Shown: positions 34,121 to 43,011, counted from the first letter of the stretch. The stretch: DNA of 64,000 nt from Halobaculum gomorrense (GCF_900129775.1 NZ_FQWV01000001.1:143619-207618), one strand, 5' to 3'. The notes: generated by a model not told the origin, from the sequence alone. A program made the numbers and translations.

Positions 34121-34334
34121 CAGAGTTTCGGAGTTTGGATTTTGATGCGTGCCTTATTTTCACGTGGTCTGTGGATGGATCGTCTTTCGTCCGGCGATTA
34201 GGCTGCAGTCGCGGAGTATGTCGCTCAGAAAAGTTTTCTGAGTGATAAAATTACGGAACCGCAAGACAGCTCCTGTTTCACAGGTCCTTCATATGAACAG
34301 AAGGCACACATCAAAGCCATCCTCCGAGGTTGTG
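34121..34334 (+). mobile_element. MITE-like element, copy 1 (214 bp)
   Basis: Identical over all 214 bases to 56285-56498. The ends are imperfect inverted repeats of about 35 bases, best in CGGAG and TTTGATG-GTGCCTT (left) against AAGGCACACATCAAA and CTCCG (right). An internal perfect hairpin CTCAGAAAA/TTTTCTGAG is present. No protein is encoded; the short frame MIKLRNRKT is chance. Flanks of this copy (AGACACCC and GGATCGGC) show no target duplication, so one side may have been rearranged. Confidence 0.88.
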
Positions 34335-34432
34335 GGATCGGCCGCGTCGCGTTCGACGCGTGCCGGTGGCACCGCCGAGCGACGGCCGCTCCCGAACGCC
34401 CGAACGAATCGGGGAGGCGCCGGCGGCGCGAG

Positions 34433-34906
34433 TCAGGCGTCCTCGACGGCCGCCAGCAGCGCCTCGTAGTCGGGTTCGTTCGTGGGGTCGTCCGCCTCCC
34501 AGGCGTACGTGACGACGCCGTCGTCGTCCAGAACGTACACCGCGCGGTTGGCGATGCCGTGCAGTCCGAGCTCGGGGATGTCGATCGAGAGGCCGTACGC
34601 CTCGATCCCCTTGCCCGCCATGTCGCTGACGAGGTCGAACTCGAGGTCGTACTCGTCGGCGAACGCGCCCAGCGAGAACGCCGAGTCGGCGCTCACGCCG
34701 AACAGCGTCGCGCCCGCGGCCGTGAACTCGTCGTGGTGCTGTTGCAGGGCCACCATCTCGTTGGAGCACGGCGGCGTGAACGCGCCGGGGAAGAACGCGA
34801 GCACGACCGGCCCGTCGCCGAGGTGATCGCCGAGGTCGAACGACTCGTGGTCGCTGCCCTTGTACGTCGCGGTGAACGTCGGTGCTGCGTCGCCTTCGGC
34901 TATCAT
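34433..34906 (-). CDS. Peroxiredoxin (AhpC/TSA-Bcp type)
   Basis: A 157-residue thiol peroxidase from ATG 34906 (MIAEGDAAPTF). The active site is PGAFTPPCSNEM at about residues 40-51 with the peroxidatic Cys at about 47; the catalytic Arg is in IANRAVYVLDDDG. A clear second resolving Cys is absent, so it is probably a 1-Cys or externally resolved enzyme that reduces hydrogen peroxide or organic hydroperoxides in the cytosol. The MITE copy lies about 100 bases beyond its stop. Confidence 0.93.
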   Translation of the reverse strand: MIAEGDAAPTFTATYKGSDHESFDLGDHLGDGPVVLAFFPGAFTPPCSNEMVALQQHHDEFTAAGATLFGVSADSAFSLGAFADEYDLEFDLVSDMAGKGIEAYGLSIDIPELGLHGIANRAVYVLDDDGVVTYAWEADDPTNEPDYEALLAAVEDA

Positions 34907-34978
34907 AACGACTGGTCCTACCGCCGCGTGACCCCTAAATCCTCCTCGGTTGTGCACCGGGCGCCGCCGGCGGGCGCG

Positions 34979-35308
34979 TCACGTTCCGCCGTCGGTGTAC
35001 GTCGACAGCGTTCCTGGGTCGCCGTCGTCACCGCCGCGGAGTCGGCGACGGCGCTTGTCGTAGGCCCCCTCGAGATCGAGCAGTTGACGCTGGCGGGAGA
35101 CGAGGTACGCGTCGACCTCGCTCCTGTCTGCGGGGTGGGCTGCGTGGATCCAGACGGGCCGGTCGGCGCCCGTGGAGAGTCCCTCCGCCCACGCCTCCGC
35201 GGCGCCGCGGTCGTCGAACTCCCGACGCGTACCCTCGTGAAGCACGGCGTGGCCGACCGCCGCGTTCGCCTTGCGCGCGGACGGCTTCACCTCGACGAGG
35301 TAGCTCAC
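34979..35308 (-). CDS. Conserved haloarchaeal protein of unknown function
   Basis: A 109-residue protein from GTG 35308 (SYLVEVKPSARKANAAVGHAVLHEGTRREFDDRGAAEAWAEGL). The strand, His-rich helix and RREFDD segment look like a small ferredoxin-like fold, with a charged C-terminal tail (AYDKRRRRLRGGDDGD). The start is chosen because a TATA-like TATTTATC (35336-35343 on the minus strand) lies about 30 bases upstream, which would be inside the coding region if the longer frame to 35377 were used. No function known. Confidence 0.68.
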   Translation of the reverse strand: MSYLVEVKPSARKANAAVGHAVLHEGTRREFDDRGAAEAWAEGLSTGADRPVWIHAAHPADRSEVDAYLVSRQRQLLDLEGAYDKRRRRLRGGDDGDPGTLSTYTDGGT

Positions 35309-35335
35309 GCCCGCCGATACGGCGGCATCCGATAA

Positions 35336-35343
35336 ATACGTCC
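35336..35343 (-). promoter_or_regulatory. TATA box of the 34979-35308 gene
   Basis: Minus-strand TATTTATC about 30 bases before the GTG at 35308, predicting a leaderless or nearly leaderless transcript and deciding the start codon. Confidence 0.55.
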
Positions 35344-35428
35344 GGAGATCTGACGGCGTCGCCGCGGGCCGCGCCACCGACTGCTGGCGTCGCGGGGCGC
35401 TGCCCGGCGAGTCGCGGCCGCCTCCCCC

Positions 35429-35767
35429 CTACAGCAAGTGCGAGAAGTTCCACAGCCCGATCAGGACGAACCACGCCGCACAGCCCAGGTACACCGCCGC
35501 CCGGAGACCGGGCACGTACCACTCCGGCGTGTCGCCGCCGGCGAGGCGGTCGATGAGCACGCCTGACTCCGCGAGCAGGCCGACGACGACCATCGTGACG
35601 GCGGTGAGCAGCGCCATCCCTCCGACGGGACCGAGCCACGCCATCAGCGCCCGCGAGAGCGGCACGGACTCGCGCACGGAGTCGGAGAGGCGGAGCACGA
35701 CCACCGTCGAGACGGCGTCGAGGCCCTTCCCGACGAGCAGCGCGCCCGCGAGCGTGGCTCGGCGCAT
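35429..35767 (-). CDS. Small membrane protein (DUF5658-like architecture)
   Basis: A 112-residue protein from ATG 35767 (MRRATLAGALLVGKGLDAVSTVVVLRL) with three or four membrane segments (about 5-25, 43-65, and 85-107). The GKGLDAVSTVVVL start with a polar D in the first helix recalls short haloarchaeal proteins of the DUF5658 type. The longer open frame upstream is arginine-rich shadow sequence. No function known. Confidence 0.65.
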   Translation of the reverse strand: MRRATLAGALLVGKGLDAVSTVVVLRLSDSVRESVPLSRALMAWLGPVGGMALLTAVTMVVVGLLAESGVLIDRLAGGDTPEWYVPGLRAAVYLGCAAWFVLIGLWNFSHLL

Positions 35768-35826
35768 GGTCCGCGCTTGGGCGCGATTCGGGATAATGGT
35801 ACTCGCTCCGGCCGCGCGGGCGCCGG

Positions 35827-36207
35827 CTACTCGACGATTTCCACGCTGTCTCCGGGTTCTACGTCCTCGGCGGCGCCAGCCGGGAGCTCGATGACCGTGT
35901 CGGCGGTCCCCCAGCCGAGCCCGATCCACGGTCGAAGCCGCTTCACCTTCGTCACCTCGCCGTCGACGAGCCAGACAGCGTCGATCGCGAACGGGACGAA
36001 CAGCATGTGGAGGCTCCGTGAGTCCGCCTCTTCGAACCGGAACATGAGCGCGTACTCCTCGGGAACCGACCGCCGGAACATCAGCCCCCGCGCCTGCGAC
36101 CCGAACGAGTCGGCTACGTCGACTTGGGTCGCGAGCACGCGCTCTCGCGGCGCCGACGGCTCGTCGTCCTCGGGGTCGATCGCCGCGGACCGGTGAATCA
36201 CTCGCAC
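35827..36207 (-). CDS. DUF192 family protein
   Basis: A 126-residue protein from GTG 36207 (RVIHRSAAIDPEDDEPSAPRERVLATQVDVADS). Core motifs of DUF192 are plain: QARGLMFRRSVPEEYALMFRFEEADSRSLHMLFVPFAIDAVWLVDGEV and a C-terminal ELPAGAAEDVEPGDSVEI. The family forms a small beta barrel of unknown activity, often secreted in bacteria; here no clear signal peptide is seen. The open frame runs far upstream but is not coding in character. Confidence 0.82.
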   Translation of the reverse strand: MRVIHRSAAIDPEDDEPSAPRERVLATQVDVADSFGSQARGLMFRRSVPEEYALMFRFEEADSRSLHMLFVPFAIDAVWLVDGEVTKVKRLRPWIGLGWGTADTVIELPAGAAEDVEPGDSVEIVE

Positions 36208-36431
36208 GGGGCGTGTTCGACGGGCCGCCGCTATGAACGTATCCGTTCCACCGATACTGTTCGCGACGGCCGGTCGGTCGACCTCGGACCGAGGTCCGCC
36301 TCGCGGCGAGCTGACAGTTGATCGAGACGGCTCCGGAGAACGCGGTCGATTCTGCACAAATAACGGAATTCTGGAAAAACCGAATGCAGGCGGTACGAAT
36401 CGGAATAATATCGGGACAGTCACCACGTCGC

Positions 36432-36439
36432 TTATTATC
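36432..36439 (+). promoter_or_regulatory. TATA box of the small zinc protein gene
   Basis: TTATTATC about 25-30 bases before the ATG at 36463. The 36208-36431 stretch before it is AT-richer than its surroundings and carries no gene that I can see. Confidence 0.5.
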
Positions 36440-36462
36440 GTGCGTATCGTTAACACGCGCTG

Positions 36463-36606
36463 ATGCGTCCAGACCCCTACCACACCGGAACGGTGCGCAT
36501 CTTCGAGTGCCGCGAGTGCTCGGCGCGAACCGAGGCGGAGCACAGTCCAGGAACCTGTCCCGAGTGCGGCGGCGACCTGCAGGACATCAGCGTCCCGCGG
36601 GAGTGA
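36463..36606 (+). CDS. Small rubrerythrin-like zinc-ribbon protein
   Basis: A 47-residue protein (MRPDPYHTGTVRIFECRECS...GTCPECGGDLQDISVPRE). Two Cys pairs, CREC at about residues 16-19 and CPEC at about 34-37, form a single rubredoxin-like zinc ribbon. The sequence type is common in haloarchaea as a stand-alone rubrerythrin-like domain. It may bind zinc or iron and act as a small protein partner. It follows a TATA box and is preceded by no Shine-Dalgarno-like site. Confidence 0.8.
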   Translation: MRPDPYHTGTVRIFECRECSARTEAEHSPGTCPECGGDLQDISVPRE

Positions 36607-36640
36607 GCGATTTTTCACCGAGGCCGACGCGGGTACCGCC

Positions 36641-37246
36641 ATGGAGCGGACGCCAGACGGAACGCCGGTCGGCGTCGACGACCCCTACGAGTTCGCCGGC
36701 CGTTGCGACTACCTGACCGGCGACGGCCGGTGTCGGTTCGCGCTCGAACGTGCGGGCGACGACCCCGCGTTCGCGGCCGAGCGTCGCCGCGCCGACTACG
36801 CCTGCGTCGCGGCCGACGAGGACGTCGACTGGCGCGACTGCCCACACTACCGGTCGACGACCGATGCGAAGGAGTGCGCGCGCTGCGGGCTGGAGGAGGT
36901 CCGGATCGCCCACGACGAGCGCCGGCCGCTCGTGGAGGAACACCATCTCTCGTACGGCGACGGCGTCGACGCTCGGGACCGCACGAGTGGATCGCAGGAC
37001 GGCAACGCGAATCGGAGCAATACCGGAGACCAACTCGGCAGCGGGGATGGGAGCGATGGCCCGTCCCACGAGATCACGATCGGGCTGTGCCGGTGGTGCC
37101 ACGCGAAGGTGCACACGTCGTTCGCCCGCGTCAACGACGATGCGAGCCCCGACCCGGAGGCGATCGCCGAGCGCGAGAGCCGCCGCGGCGACGAACTCGG
37201 CGAGCTGGGGTTCTCGCCCGCGAGCGAGCGCTATGACGATGAGTGA
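36641..37246 (+). CDS. Zinc-site protein with HNH-like C-H pattern
   Basis: A 201-residue protein. An N-terminal Cys-containing part (GRCDYLTGDGRCRF...DYACVAADEDVDWRDCPHY) precedes ECARCG, VEEHHLSYGDG and, after a Ser/Asn/Gly-rich insert (about 108-142), TIGLCRWCHAKVHTSF. The order CxxC...HH...LCxxCHxxxH is that of HNH nuclease folds with a structural zinc. The insert of about 35 low-complexity residues splits the fold. A nuclease activity is possible, but the family in haloarchaea has no proven function. Confidence 0.7.
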   Translation: MERTPDGTPVGVDDPYEFAGRCDYLTGDGRCRFALERAGDDPAFAAERRRADYACVAADEDVDWRDCPHYRSTTDAKECARCGLEEVRIAHDERRPLVEEHHLSYGDGVDARDRTSGSQDGNANRSNTGDQLGSGDGSDGPSHEITIGLCRWCHAKVHTSFARVNDDASPDPEAIAERESRRGDELGELGFSPASERYDDE

Positions 37247-37315
37247 GATGGGCACGTCCGTGCATCTCCCGGCGCGAAGCGGGTCGTTTTTCACCACGTC
37301 CGCGCAACTATCTGT

Positions 37316-37870
37316 ATGAGCGAGCCGCGCATCGTGGTCATCGACAACCACGGACAGTTCACACACTTGGAGGGCCGGGCGCTGCGCGACGTGGGCGTCG
37401 ACTCCGAGATCCTCGACAACGACACCGACCCCGCCAACATCAACGCCGACGGGATCGTCCTCTCGGGCGGCCCGAGCATGGACCGCGTCGGCCGCTGTGC
37501 CGACTACCTCGAACTGGGCGTGCCGGTGTTGGGCATCTGCCTGGGCCTCCAGTTCATCGCCGACGAGCTTGGCGGTCGTGTCGAGTCGGGCGACTACGGC
37601 GGGTACGCCGACGTGGACGTGCGGATCCTCGACGACGACGACCCGCTCGTCGGGTCGCTCGCGCCCGAGACGCGCACGTGGGCGAGCCACGCCGACGAGG
37701 TCGTCGAGGCACCCGACGGCTTCACGGTCACCGCCGACAGCGATGTCTGCGGTGTCGAGGCGATGAGCGACACCGACCGCGACCTCTACGGCGTCCAGTG
37801 GCACCCGGAGGTGAGCCACACCGAGCGCGGGCAGGCGGTCTTCCAGAACTTCGCCGCGGTCTGCGAGTAG
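37316..37870 (+). CDS. guaAA: GMP synthase glutamine amidotransferase subunit
   Basis: A 184-residue class I amidotransferase of the archaeal two-subunit GMP synthetase. The catalytic Cys lies in GICLGLQFIADELGG (about residue 77), and the His-Glu pair in GVQWHPEVSHTERG (about 164). It releases ammonia from glutamine for the separate synthetase subunit that aminates XMP. The 184-residue length fits the stand-alone archaeal subunit. The synthetase subunit gene is not in the window. Confidence 0.93.
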   Translation: MSEPRIVVIDNHGQFTHLEGRALRDVGVDSEILDNDTDPANINADGIVLSGGPSMDRVGRCADYLELGVPVLGICLGLQFIADELGGRVESGDYGGYADVDVRILDDDDPLVGSLAPETRTWASHADEVVEAPDGFTVTADSDVCGVEAMSDTDRDLYGVQWHPEVSHTERGQAVFQNFAAVCE

Positions 37871-38022
37871 TCACGTCCGCTCCGGTTCGTCGTTCCGTAC
37901 CGTGGTTTCGTTCGCGATCGGCGGTGGCGTCGGTCCCCGACGCGGTCACCCGTGGACGAGCCCCCGCGCGGCGAGGTCGTCCTCTTTTTAACCACGGGCC
38001 GCGTTCGCCACCGCCAACGCGC

Positions 38023-39954
38023 ATGACTGCGACCCAGAGCAACCTCGCCGGCCTCTCGCGGTTCATCTTCCGCGCGCCGTCGTGGTACACGTCGGTCGCG
38101 TTCGCCCTCCTGCTTGCCGCTGTCGCGGGCGTCGGCGCCTTCGAGCACCCCGAGACGTCGGTCGTGTGGCGCGGCGTGCTGTTCGTCGGCCGCGACGCCT
38201 GGGAGGGCGTGTTCTTCATCGGCATTCCGACTGTCGTCGCCGGACTCGCCACCGCGTGGGTCGACCGCCTCGTCGGCGGGCGGCTCACCCCGAACCGCTC
38301 GTCGCTGCTCGCGCTGGTGTGTGAAGTCGTCATCGTCGCGTTCCTCGCGACGGGGGCGCTGCTGGCGTATCTGACGCCGCTGGCACAGCGGTTCGTCTTC
38401 GACGTGCTCGTCGTCGCGCTGGCGTCGGTGTTCGCCATGCGGCTGCTGGTTATTATGGCAGTCTCGCGCTCCTCGCTGCCCGTGGCTGCGGTTCCCGCGA
38501 GCATCCAGACCGCCGTCGCCGCGGTGCTGTTGTTCGTGTACAGCGGGACGCTCCGCGTGCTCGAAGTCGGGGGACCGTTCCTTGACACGTTCCTCATGCC
38601 GTACCTCTCCCGACCAGAGGAGGCACCGTCTGAACTGTCGGCGATCAGCCCGGACCACTTCGTCGTTCTCGGACTCATCTGCGGGCTGTATGCGGTCGCG
38701 GTGTGGACGTTCCTCTACGTCGTGGATCGGCCGTGGCGCAACACGCTGGGCGTCTCCGTCCTCGACTTCCTCCGCGGCTTCATCGGCCACATCGCCGAGG
38801 GGACGCGCGAGTTGGAGGACTTCTTCGAGCAGCTGGGCGAGGAGGCGGTCGTTCCCGTGACGGTGCTGTCGATCCGAACAGAAGACGGCGACGAGAAAGC
38901 CCGGTGGGTGCTCCCGATGATTCACCCCGGCCCGATGGGCGAGATCGGCGGCGGGAACCTCCCGGTCCGGATCGCCGAGTCCACCGACGGGCTCGCGTTC
39001 CCGCCGCACGCGACCGCCGGCCACGACTTCAACCTCGTCACAGAGCGCGAGGTCGACACCGTCGTCGCGGCGGTCGACCGCGCCCACAGCCGACTCACCT
39101 ACTCGCCGACGGCAACCGAGAGCGTCCGCACGACCGCCGGCGAGGCGTCGGTGCTCGGGCAGGCGTTCGACGACGACGCGCTGCTCGTTTCGACGTTCGC
39201 CCCCGAGTTCGCGGACGACGTGGAGTACGCCGTCGGGCTCTCGACGGCCGCCGAGGCGCGCACCGCGGGACTGGACGACGTGCTGCTCGTCGACGCGCAC
39301 AACTCCAACAACGGCCTTGACGGTCCGGACCTGGGCCACGTGACGCCCGGGTCGACCCGGTCGTTCGATATGATGCAGGCCGCGCGCCGGGCCGGCGAGC
39401 GGCTCGCGGTCGCCCCCAGGGGCGACCTCTCGGTCGGCGTGGCGTGGGAGCGGACCGACTGGACCCCGGAAGAAGGGATCGGCCCGCTCGGCATCCGAAC
39501 GATGGTGGCCGAGGTCTCCGCGGGCGATGACGCGGACTCCCAGACGACCGCGTACGTGCTCGTTGACGGCAACAACATGGAACCGGGGCTGCGCGGGCAC
39601 CTCGTCGACGCCGTCGTCGACGCCGTCGACACCGACGAGGCGGAGGTGATGACGACCGACACGCACATCGTCAACACGGTGGAAGCGGACAACCAGGTCG
39701 GCGCGGTCGTCGATCGGGATGCCCTCACCGACGTGGTGGTCGACGTGGCGCGGGAGGCGGTCGCGGACACCGAACCGGTTGAGACCGGGATGGCCACCGA
39801 GCACGCCGAGGTAACGGTGTTCGGCAACGACCGCACTGAGTCGCTCGCGAGCCACGCCAACGCCGCCGTCTCGATGGGCGGCGCGCTCGCGGCGGCGGTC
39901 ATCCTCGCGTCGCTGGCGATCTCGGTGGTACTGTTCTTCGTTACCGGCGCCTGA
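38023..39954 (+). CDS. DUF2070 family membrane protein
   Basis: A 643-residue protein. The N-terminal 240 residues hold about seven membrane segments (for example YTSVAFALLLAAVAGVGAFE and HFVVLGLICGLYAVAVWTFLYVV), followed by a large soluble domain with conserved MIHPGPMGEIGGGNLPVRIAE, VDAHNSNNG and VDGNNMEPGLRG, and one final membrane helix (AALAAAVILASLAISVVLFFV region). The family is archaeal and of unknown function; the His/Asp/Asn motifs look like a metal or phosphate-binding hydrolase site. A TTTTTAA tract about 32 bases before ATG 38023 is the likely promoter. Confidence 0.88.
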   Translation: MTATQSNLAGLSRFIFRAPSWYTSVAFALLLAAVAGVGAFEHPETSVVWRGVLFVGRDAWEGVFFIGIPTVVAGLATAWVDRLVGGRLTPNRSSLLALVCEVVIVAFLATGALLAYLTPLAQRFVFDVLVVALASVFAMRLLVIMAVSRSSLPVAAVPASIQTAVAAVLLFVYSGTLRVLEVGGPFLDTFLMPYLSRPEEAPSELSAISPDHFVVLGLICGLYAVAVWTFLYVVDRPWRNTLGVSVLDFLRGFIGHIAEGTRELEDFFEQLGEEAVVPVTVLSIRTEDGDEKARWVLPMIHPGPMGEIGGGNLPVRIAESTDGLAFPPHATAGHDFNLVTEREVDTVVAAVDRAHSRLTYSPTATESVRTTAGEASVLGQAFDDDALLVSTFAPEFADDVEYAVGLSTAAEARTAGLDDVLLVDAHNSNNGLDGPDLGHVTPGSTRSFDMMQAARRAGERLAVAPRGDLSVGVAWERTDWTPEEGIGPLGIRTMVAEVSAGDDADSQTTAYVLVDGNNMEPGLRGHLVDAVVDAVDTDEAEVMTTDTHIVNTVEADNQVGAVVDRDALTDVVVDVAREAVADTEPVETGMATEHAEVTVFGNDRTESLASHANAAVSMGGALAAAVILASLAISVVLFFVTGA

Positions 39955-40028
39955 CGTTTTCAGTTCGAACGTCGAAGGGAGGTCGCGCTCGGCGCTGTGC
40001 TACCGGTCGGCCGCGTCGGGAGCCAGAC

Positions 40029-40947
40029 TCACTCCTGCAGCGACTCGACGACGGAGGCGATCTCGTTGGTCTGCTCTTCGACGGCGGCGGCGATCTCGTC
40101 TGCCTCGTCGGCGATCTCATCGGCTTTCTCGGAGGCGCCCTCGACCATCGAGGAGACCTCCTCAGCTGAGGCGGCTTGCTCGTCGGTCGCGCGGGCGACC
40201 TCGGTGACGCCGGCGGAGGCCTCCGAGACGGTCTCGGAGATATCGCCCAGGTGGTCCATCGCCTCCTCGGTCCGCGCGACGCCCCGCTCGATCCGCTCGT
40301 TGCTGCCCTCGATCTCGGCGATCACCTCGTCCATCTCGGCTTTGATCTCGTCGACGGTCTCTTCGACGGCCTCGGCCTCCTCTTGGGTGTCCTCGGCGAG
40401 GCTCTTGAACCTCGTTCGCGACGACACCGAACCCGTCGCCCTCGCTGCCCGCGCGGGCGGCCTCGATGTTGACGTTGAGCGCGAGCAGGTTCGTCTGCTC
40501 GGCGATGTCGTCGATCACGTCGACGAACTCGGCGATGTCGTCGATCCGGCGGCCGATCCGCTCGATCCCGTCGGTCATCGACTCGGCGGCGTCGGCGACG
40601 CTCCGGATCGCCTCCATCGCCTCGGCGGCCGACTGCTCGCCCCGGTCGGCCGCCTCTTCGGCCTCAGTCGCAGCCTGTGCGACTTGCTCGGCCGAGGAGG
40701 CCACCTCCTCGATCGCCGCCGAGAGGTTCGTCATCTCGTCGCTCACGGCTTCCATGTCGTCGGACTGCTCGCCGGCCAGTCCCGCAATCTCCGTCGTCGA
40801 CACCGCGACCTGTTCGGATGCCGCCTGCAGCCCCGAGAGCGCGTCGGCGGCGTCGTCGTCCACGTCGCCCTCTCCGGCCGCGATCTGGTCGTCGATGTCA
40901 ATGTCAGTGTCGATGTCGTCGCCGCCGTCGGATCGGCCGGTTGCCAT
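40029..40947 (-). pseudogene. Soluble taxis transducer interrupted by a one-base frameshift
   Basis: The gene starts at ATG 40947 ([19 protein letters not shown]) and encodes a short cytosolic transducer, about 306 residues if repaired, lacking PAS or membrane parts. The frame is good through [31 protein letters not shown], then shifts: the minus strand has GAGGTTCAAGAGC where GAGGTCAAGAGC would keep the frame (an extra base at 40408-40409), and the next frame continues [22 protein letters not shown] to the stop at 40029. The shift falls at the signalling tip, so the product would be inactive, unless it is a sequencing error. Confidence 0.85.
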
Positions 40948-41057
40948 GACAACGAAAACCTGTACCCGCAGTATAACACACGGAGGTAATATTATCAATT
41001 CAGGATCGTAACTTCGCTAAGCTACCGAAACAACTCGAAACTCGAAAGATTCTGTCG

Positions 41058-41663
41058 TTATCGGAACTCGATCGGGCCGCCCTCGGGTGTCTCGACGAAC
41101 CGTCCGCCCGCCGCCTCGACGCCGCCGTCGACGGACGGGTCGGCGCCCACGTGGGTCAGGTCCCCCGCCCCGGCCCCCAGCGCGTCGGCGACGCGGTCGA
41201 ACGCCCGCGGGTCGGGCTTGCGCCACCCGCAGGCGACGCTGCTCACGATCGCGTCGAAGTCGTCGCGCGCGAGATCGGAGCGCACGAGCACGCGACCGAC
41301 CAGCTCGGGCACCGCGCAGTTCGCGAGCAACCCGACCGGGCCGTTCTCGCGTGCGTTGGCGACCGCCTCGACTGCCCTGCTCCGGGTGGTAACCGTCGGG
41401 TCGAACGCGGCGACGACGGCCCGCCGAGCGGCGTTGCCGGGGGCGTCGACGCCGCGGGAGGCGAGCGCCCGGCTCACGTGTGCAGGGAGCGGGATCTCGG
41501 CGCCCGCGGGCGCGTCGACGTGCGTCTCGCGGTAGGCGTCCGCCCAGTCGGCGGGGACCTCGACGCCGCGGGCGCGCAGTTCGTCCCCAACCGCCGCGGC
41601 CGGGTCCGACGGGAGATCCGCGTCGACGAGGGTGTCGAAGAGGGCGAAGGAAACGGCGCTCAC
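41058..41663 (-). CDS. HAD-like protein lacking the nucleophilic aspartate
   Basis: A 201-residue protein from GTG 41663. HAD motif I reads VSFALFDTLVD, where relatives have VSFDLFGTLV: the nucleophile Asp is Ala, while Asp appears at the next Gly position. Motif II region is GLLANCAVPEL, motif III Lys is in CGWRKPDPRAF, and motif IV is THVGADPSVDGGVEAAG. The fold is therefore kept but normal phosphotransfer chemistry is unlikely. It may be a regulatory or inactive relative of phosphoglycolate phosphatase-type enzymes. Confidence 0.75.
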   Translation of the reverse strand: MSAVSFALFDTLVDADLPSDPAAAVGDELRARGVEVPADWADAYRETHVDAPAGAEIPLPAHVSRALASRGVDAPGNAARRAVVAAFDPTVTTRSRAVEAVANARENGPVGLLANCAVPELVGRVLVRSDLARDDFDAIVSSVACGWRKPDPRAFDRVADALGAGAGDLTHVGADPSVDGGVEAAGGRFVETPEGGPIEFR

Positions 41664-41826
41664 GCACGACGGTGCCCGCGGCGGCGACATGAACGTATCG
41701 AGGCGGGATCCGGATTCGATATCGCGGTTAGTGATATATGTCTGATCGCGCCTCTCGGCGCTCCGCGGTTCGAGACTATCGCGACGGACGGGAGAACGGC
41801 GGATCAGTGGTTTTCGTGGTCGATCG

Positions 41827-43011
41827 CTACCGGATGACGTTCGATTCTAGATCCCGCGGGAAGTAGGTCAGCCACTCGACGCCGCTCTCGGTGATGGCGA
41901 TGGTGTCGGAGTGACGGTAGCCGTACTCGTCGGTGTAGACCCCCGGTTCGATGGTGTAGATCTGTCCCGCAGCCATGACCTCGTCACCCTCGTCGACGTA
42001 CTCGTAGTCGTCCCACCCGCGGTCGATGTAGGGGGGCTCGTGGCCCCCGAGGCCGATGTTGTGGCCGACGTGGTGCTGGGCGGTGTCCTCGATACCCTGC
42101 TCCACGAAGTAGTCGTGGACGGCCTCGTCGACGCCGGCGATGGACGCGCCGGGCCCGAGCGCGTCGATCGCGACATCCTGCGCCTCCAGCATCAGCTCGA
42201 AGTAGTGGACCTGCTCGTCGCTCGGTTCGCCGACGAACATCGTCCGCTCCAGCTCGGAGTGGTAGCCGTCGACGTTCGCCGAGGCGCCGGTGATCAGCAC
42301 GTCGCCCTCCGCGAGTCGTTCGTTGGGAGTGTGGCCGTGCGGGAGGGCGGTCTCCTCGCCTGAGATGTACCCCGCGTGGACGGGGCCGCTCCCCCGCGTC
42401 CGGACGGCGTAGCGGTCGCCGAGCGCGTCGAGCATCGCGCGGGAGGCGTCCGTCGTCGCCCGCTGGCTCACCGTCACCGGGTGGGCGCCGACCTCGGTGT
42501 AGTCGGCGAGGTAGCGGTGCGCCAGGTTCGCCCACTTCGCCGACTCGCGCACGAGGTCGACCTCGCTGTCGGTCTTCTCCCAGCGCATGCGGTCGACCCA
42601 CGACTGGTCGTCGACCTCGACGAACTCCGAGAGGGCGGGCCCCTCGTAGCCCATCACGCCGGGGGCGCCGTCGGCGTCGGAGACGACCGACTCGACGCCC
42701 ATGCCGTCGAGCATCGCGGCGGCCGTCTCGATCGGCCGCCCCTGCGGGTAGTCGAAGTAGTGGTGGACCGCGTCGATCCGGGGGTTCGGCTCGACCCGTT
42801 CCACCTCCAGGCGGGGAACCGTGATCTCCATGCCATCCTGCGTGACCGCGAGAACGACCGGGCGCTCGGTCTGGATGTGGTGGAAGCCCGAGAGGTACTC
42901 GATGTTCGTCGCGTTGAAGAACGTCGCCGCGTCGGCGTCCGTGTCCGCGAGCCGCCCGCGTACCTCCGCGAGCCGCGCGTCGAACTCGGATTCGGGGAGC
43001 GTCGTCGCCAT
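41827..43011 (-). CDS. M24 family metallopeptidase (Xaa-Pro peptidase-like)
   Basis: A 394-residue cytosolic protein from ATG 43011 (MATTLPESEF). An N-terminal creatinase-like domain (TFFNATNIEYLSGFHHIQTERP) precedes the pita-bread catalytic domain. Metal ligands appear as Asp in the SANVDGYHSELERTMFVG stretch, where the usual second Asp is in a changed context, His in HHVGHNIGLGGHEPPY, Glu in YTIEPGVYTDEYGYRHSD and a final Glu position occupied near ITESGVEW. It probably cleaves Xaa-Pro peptides. The possible loss of one metal ligand should be kept in mind. Confidence 0.85.
   Translation of the reverse strand: MATTLPESEFDARLAEVRGRLADTDADAATFFNATNIEYLSGFHHIQTERPVVLAVTQDGMEITVPRLEVERVEPNPRIDAVHHYFDYPQGRPIETAAAMLDGMGVESVVSDADGAPGVMGYEGPALSEFVEVDDQSWVDRMRWEKTDSEVDLVRESAKWANLAHRYLADYTEVGAHPVTVSQRATTDASRAMLDALGDRYAVRTRGSGPVHAGYISGEETALPHGHTPNERLAEGDVLITGASANVDGYHSELERTMFVGEPSDEQVHYFELMLEAQDVAIDALGPGASIAGVDEAVHDYFVEQGIEDTAQHHVGHNIGLGGHEPPYIDRGWDDYEYVDEGDEVMAAGQIYTIEPGVYTDEYGYRHSDTIAITESGVEWLTYFPRDLESNVIR

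Noticed and set aside
34242..34469. Small gene starting MIKLRNRKT within the MITE (also at 56406)
   Set aside because: The frame runs out of the element into unrelated flank, differs in each copy, and has no promoter or family.
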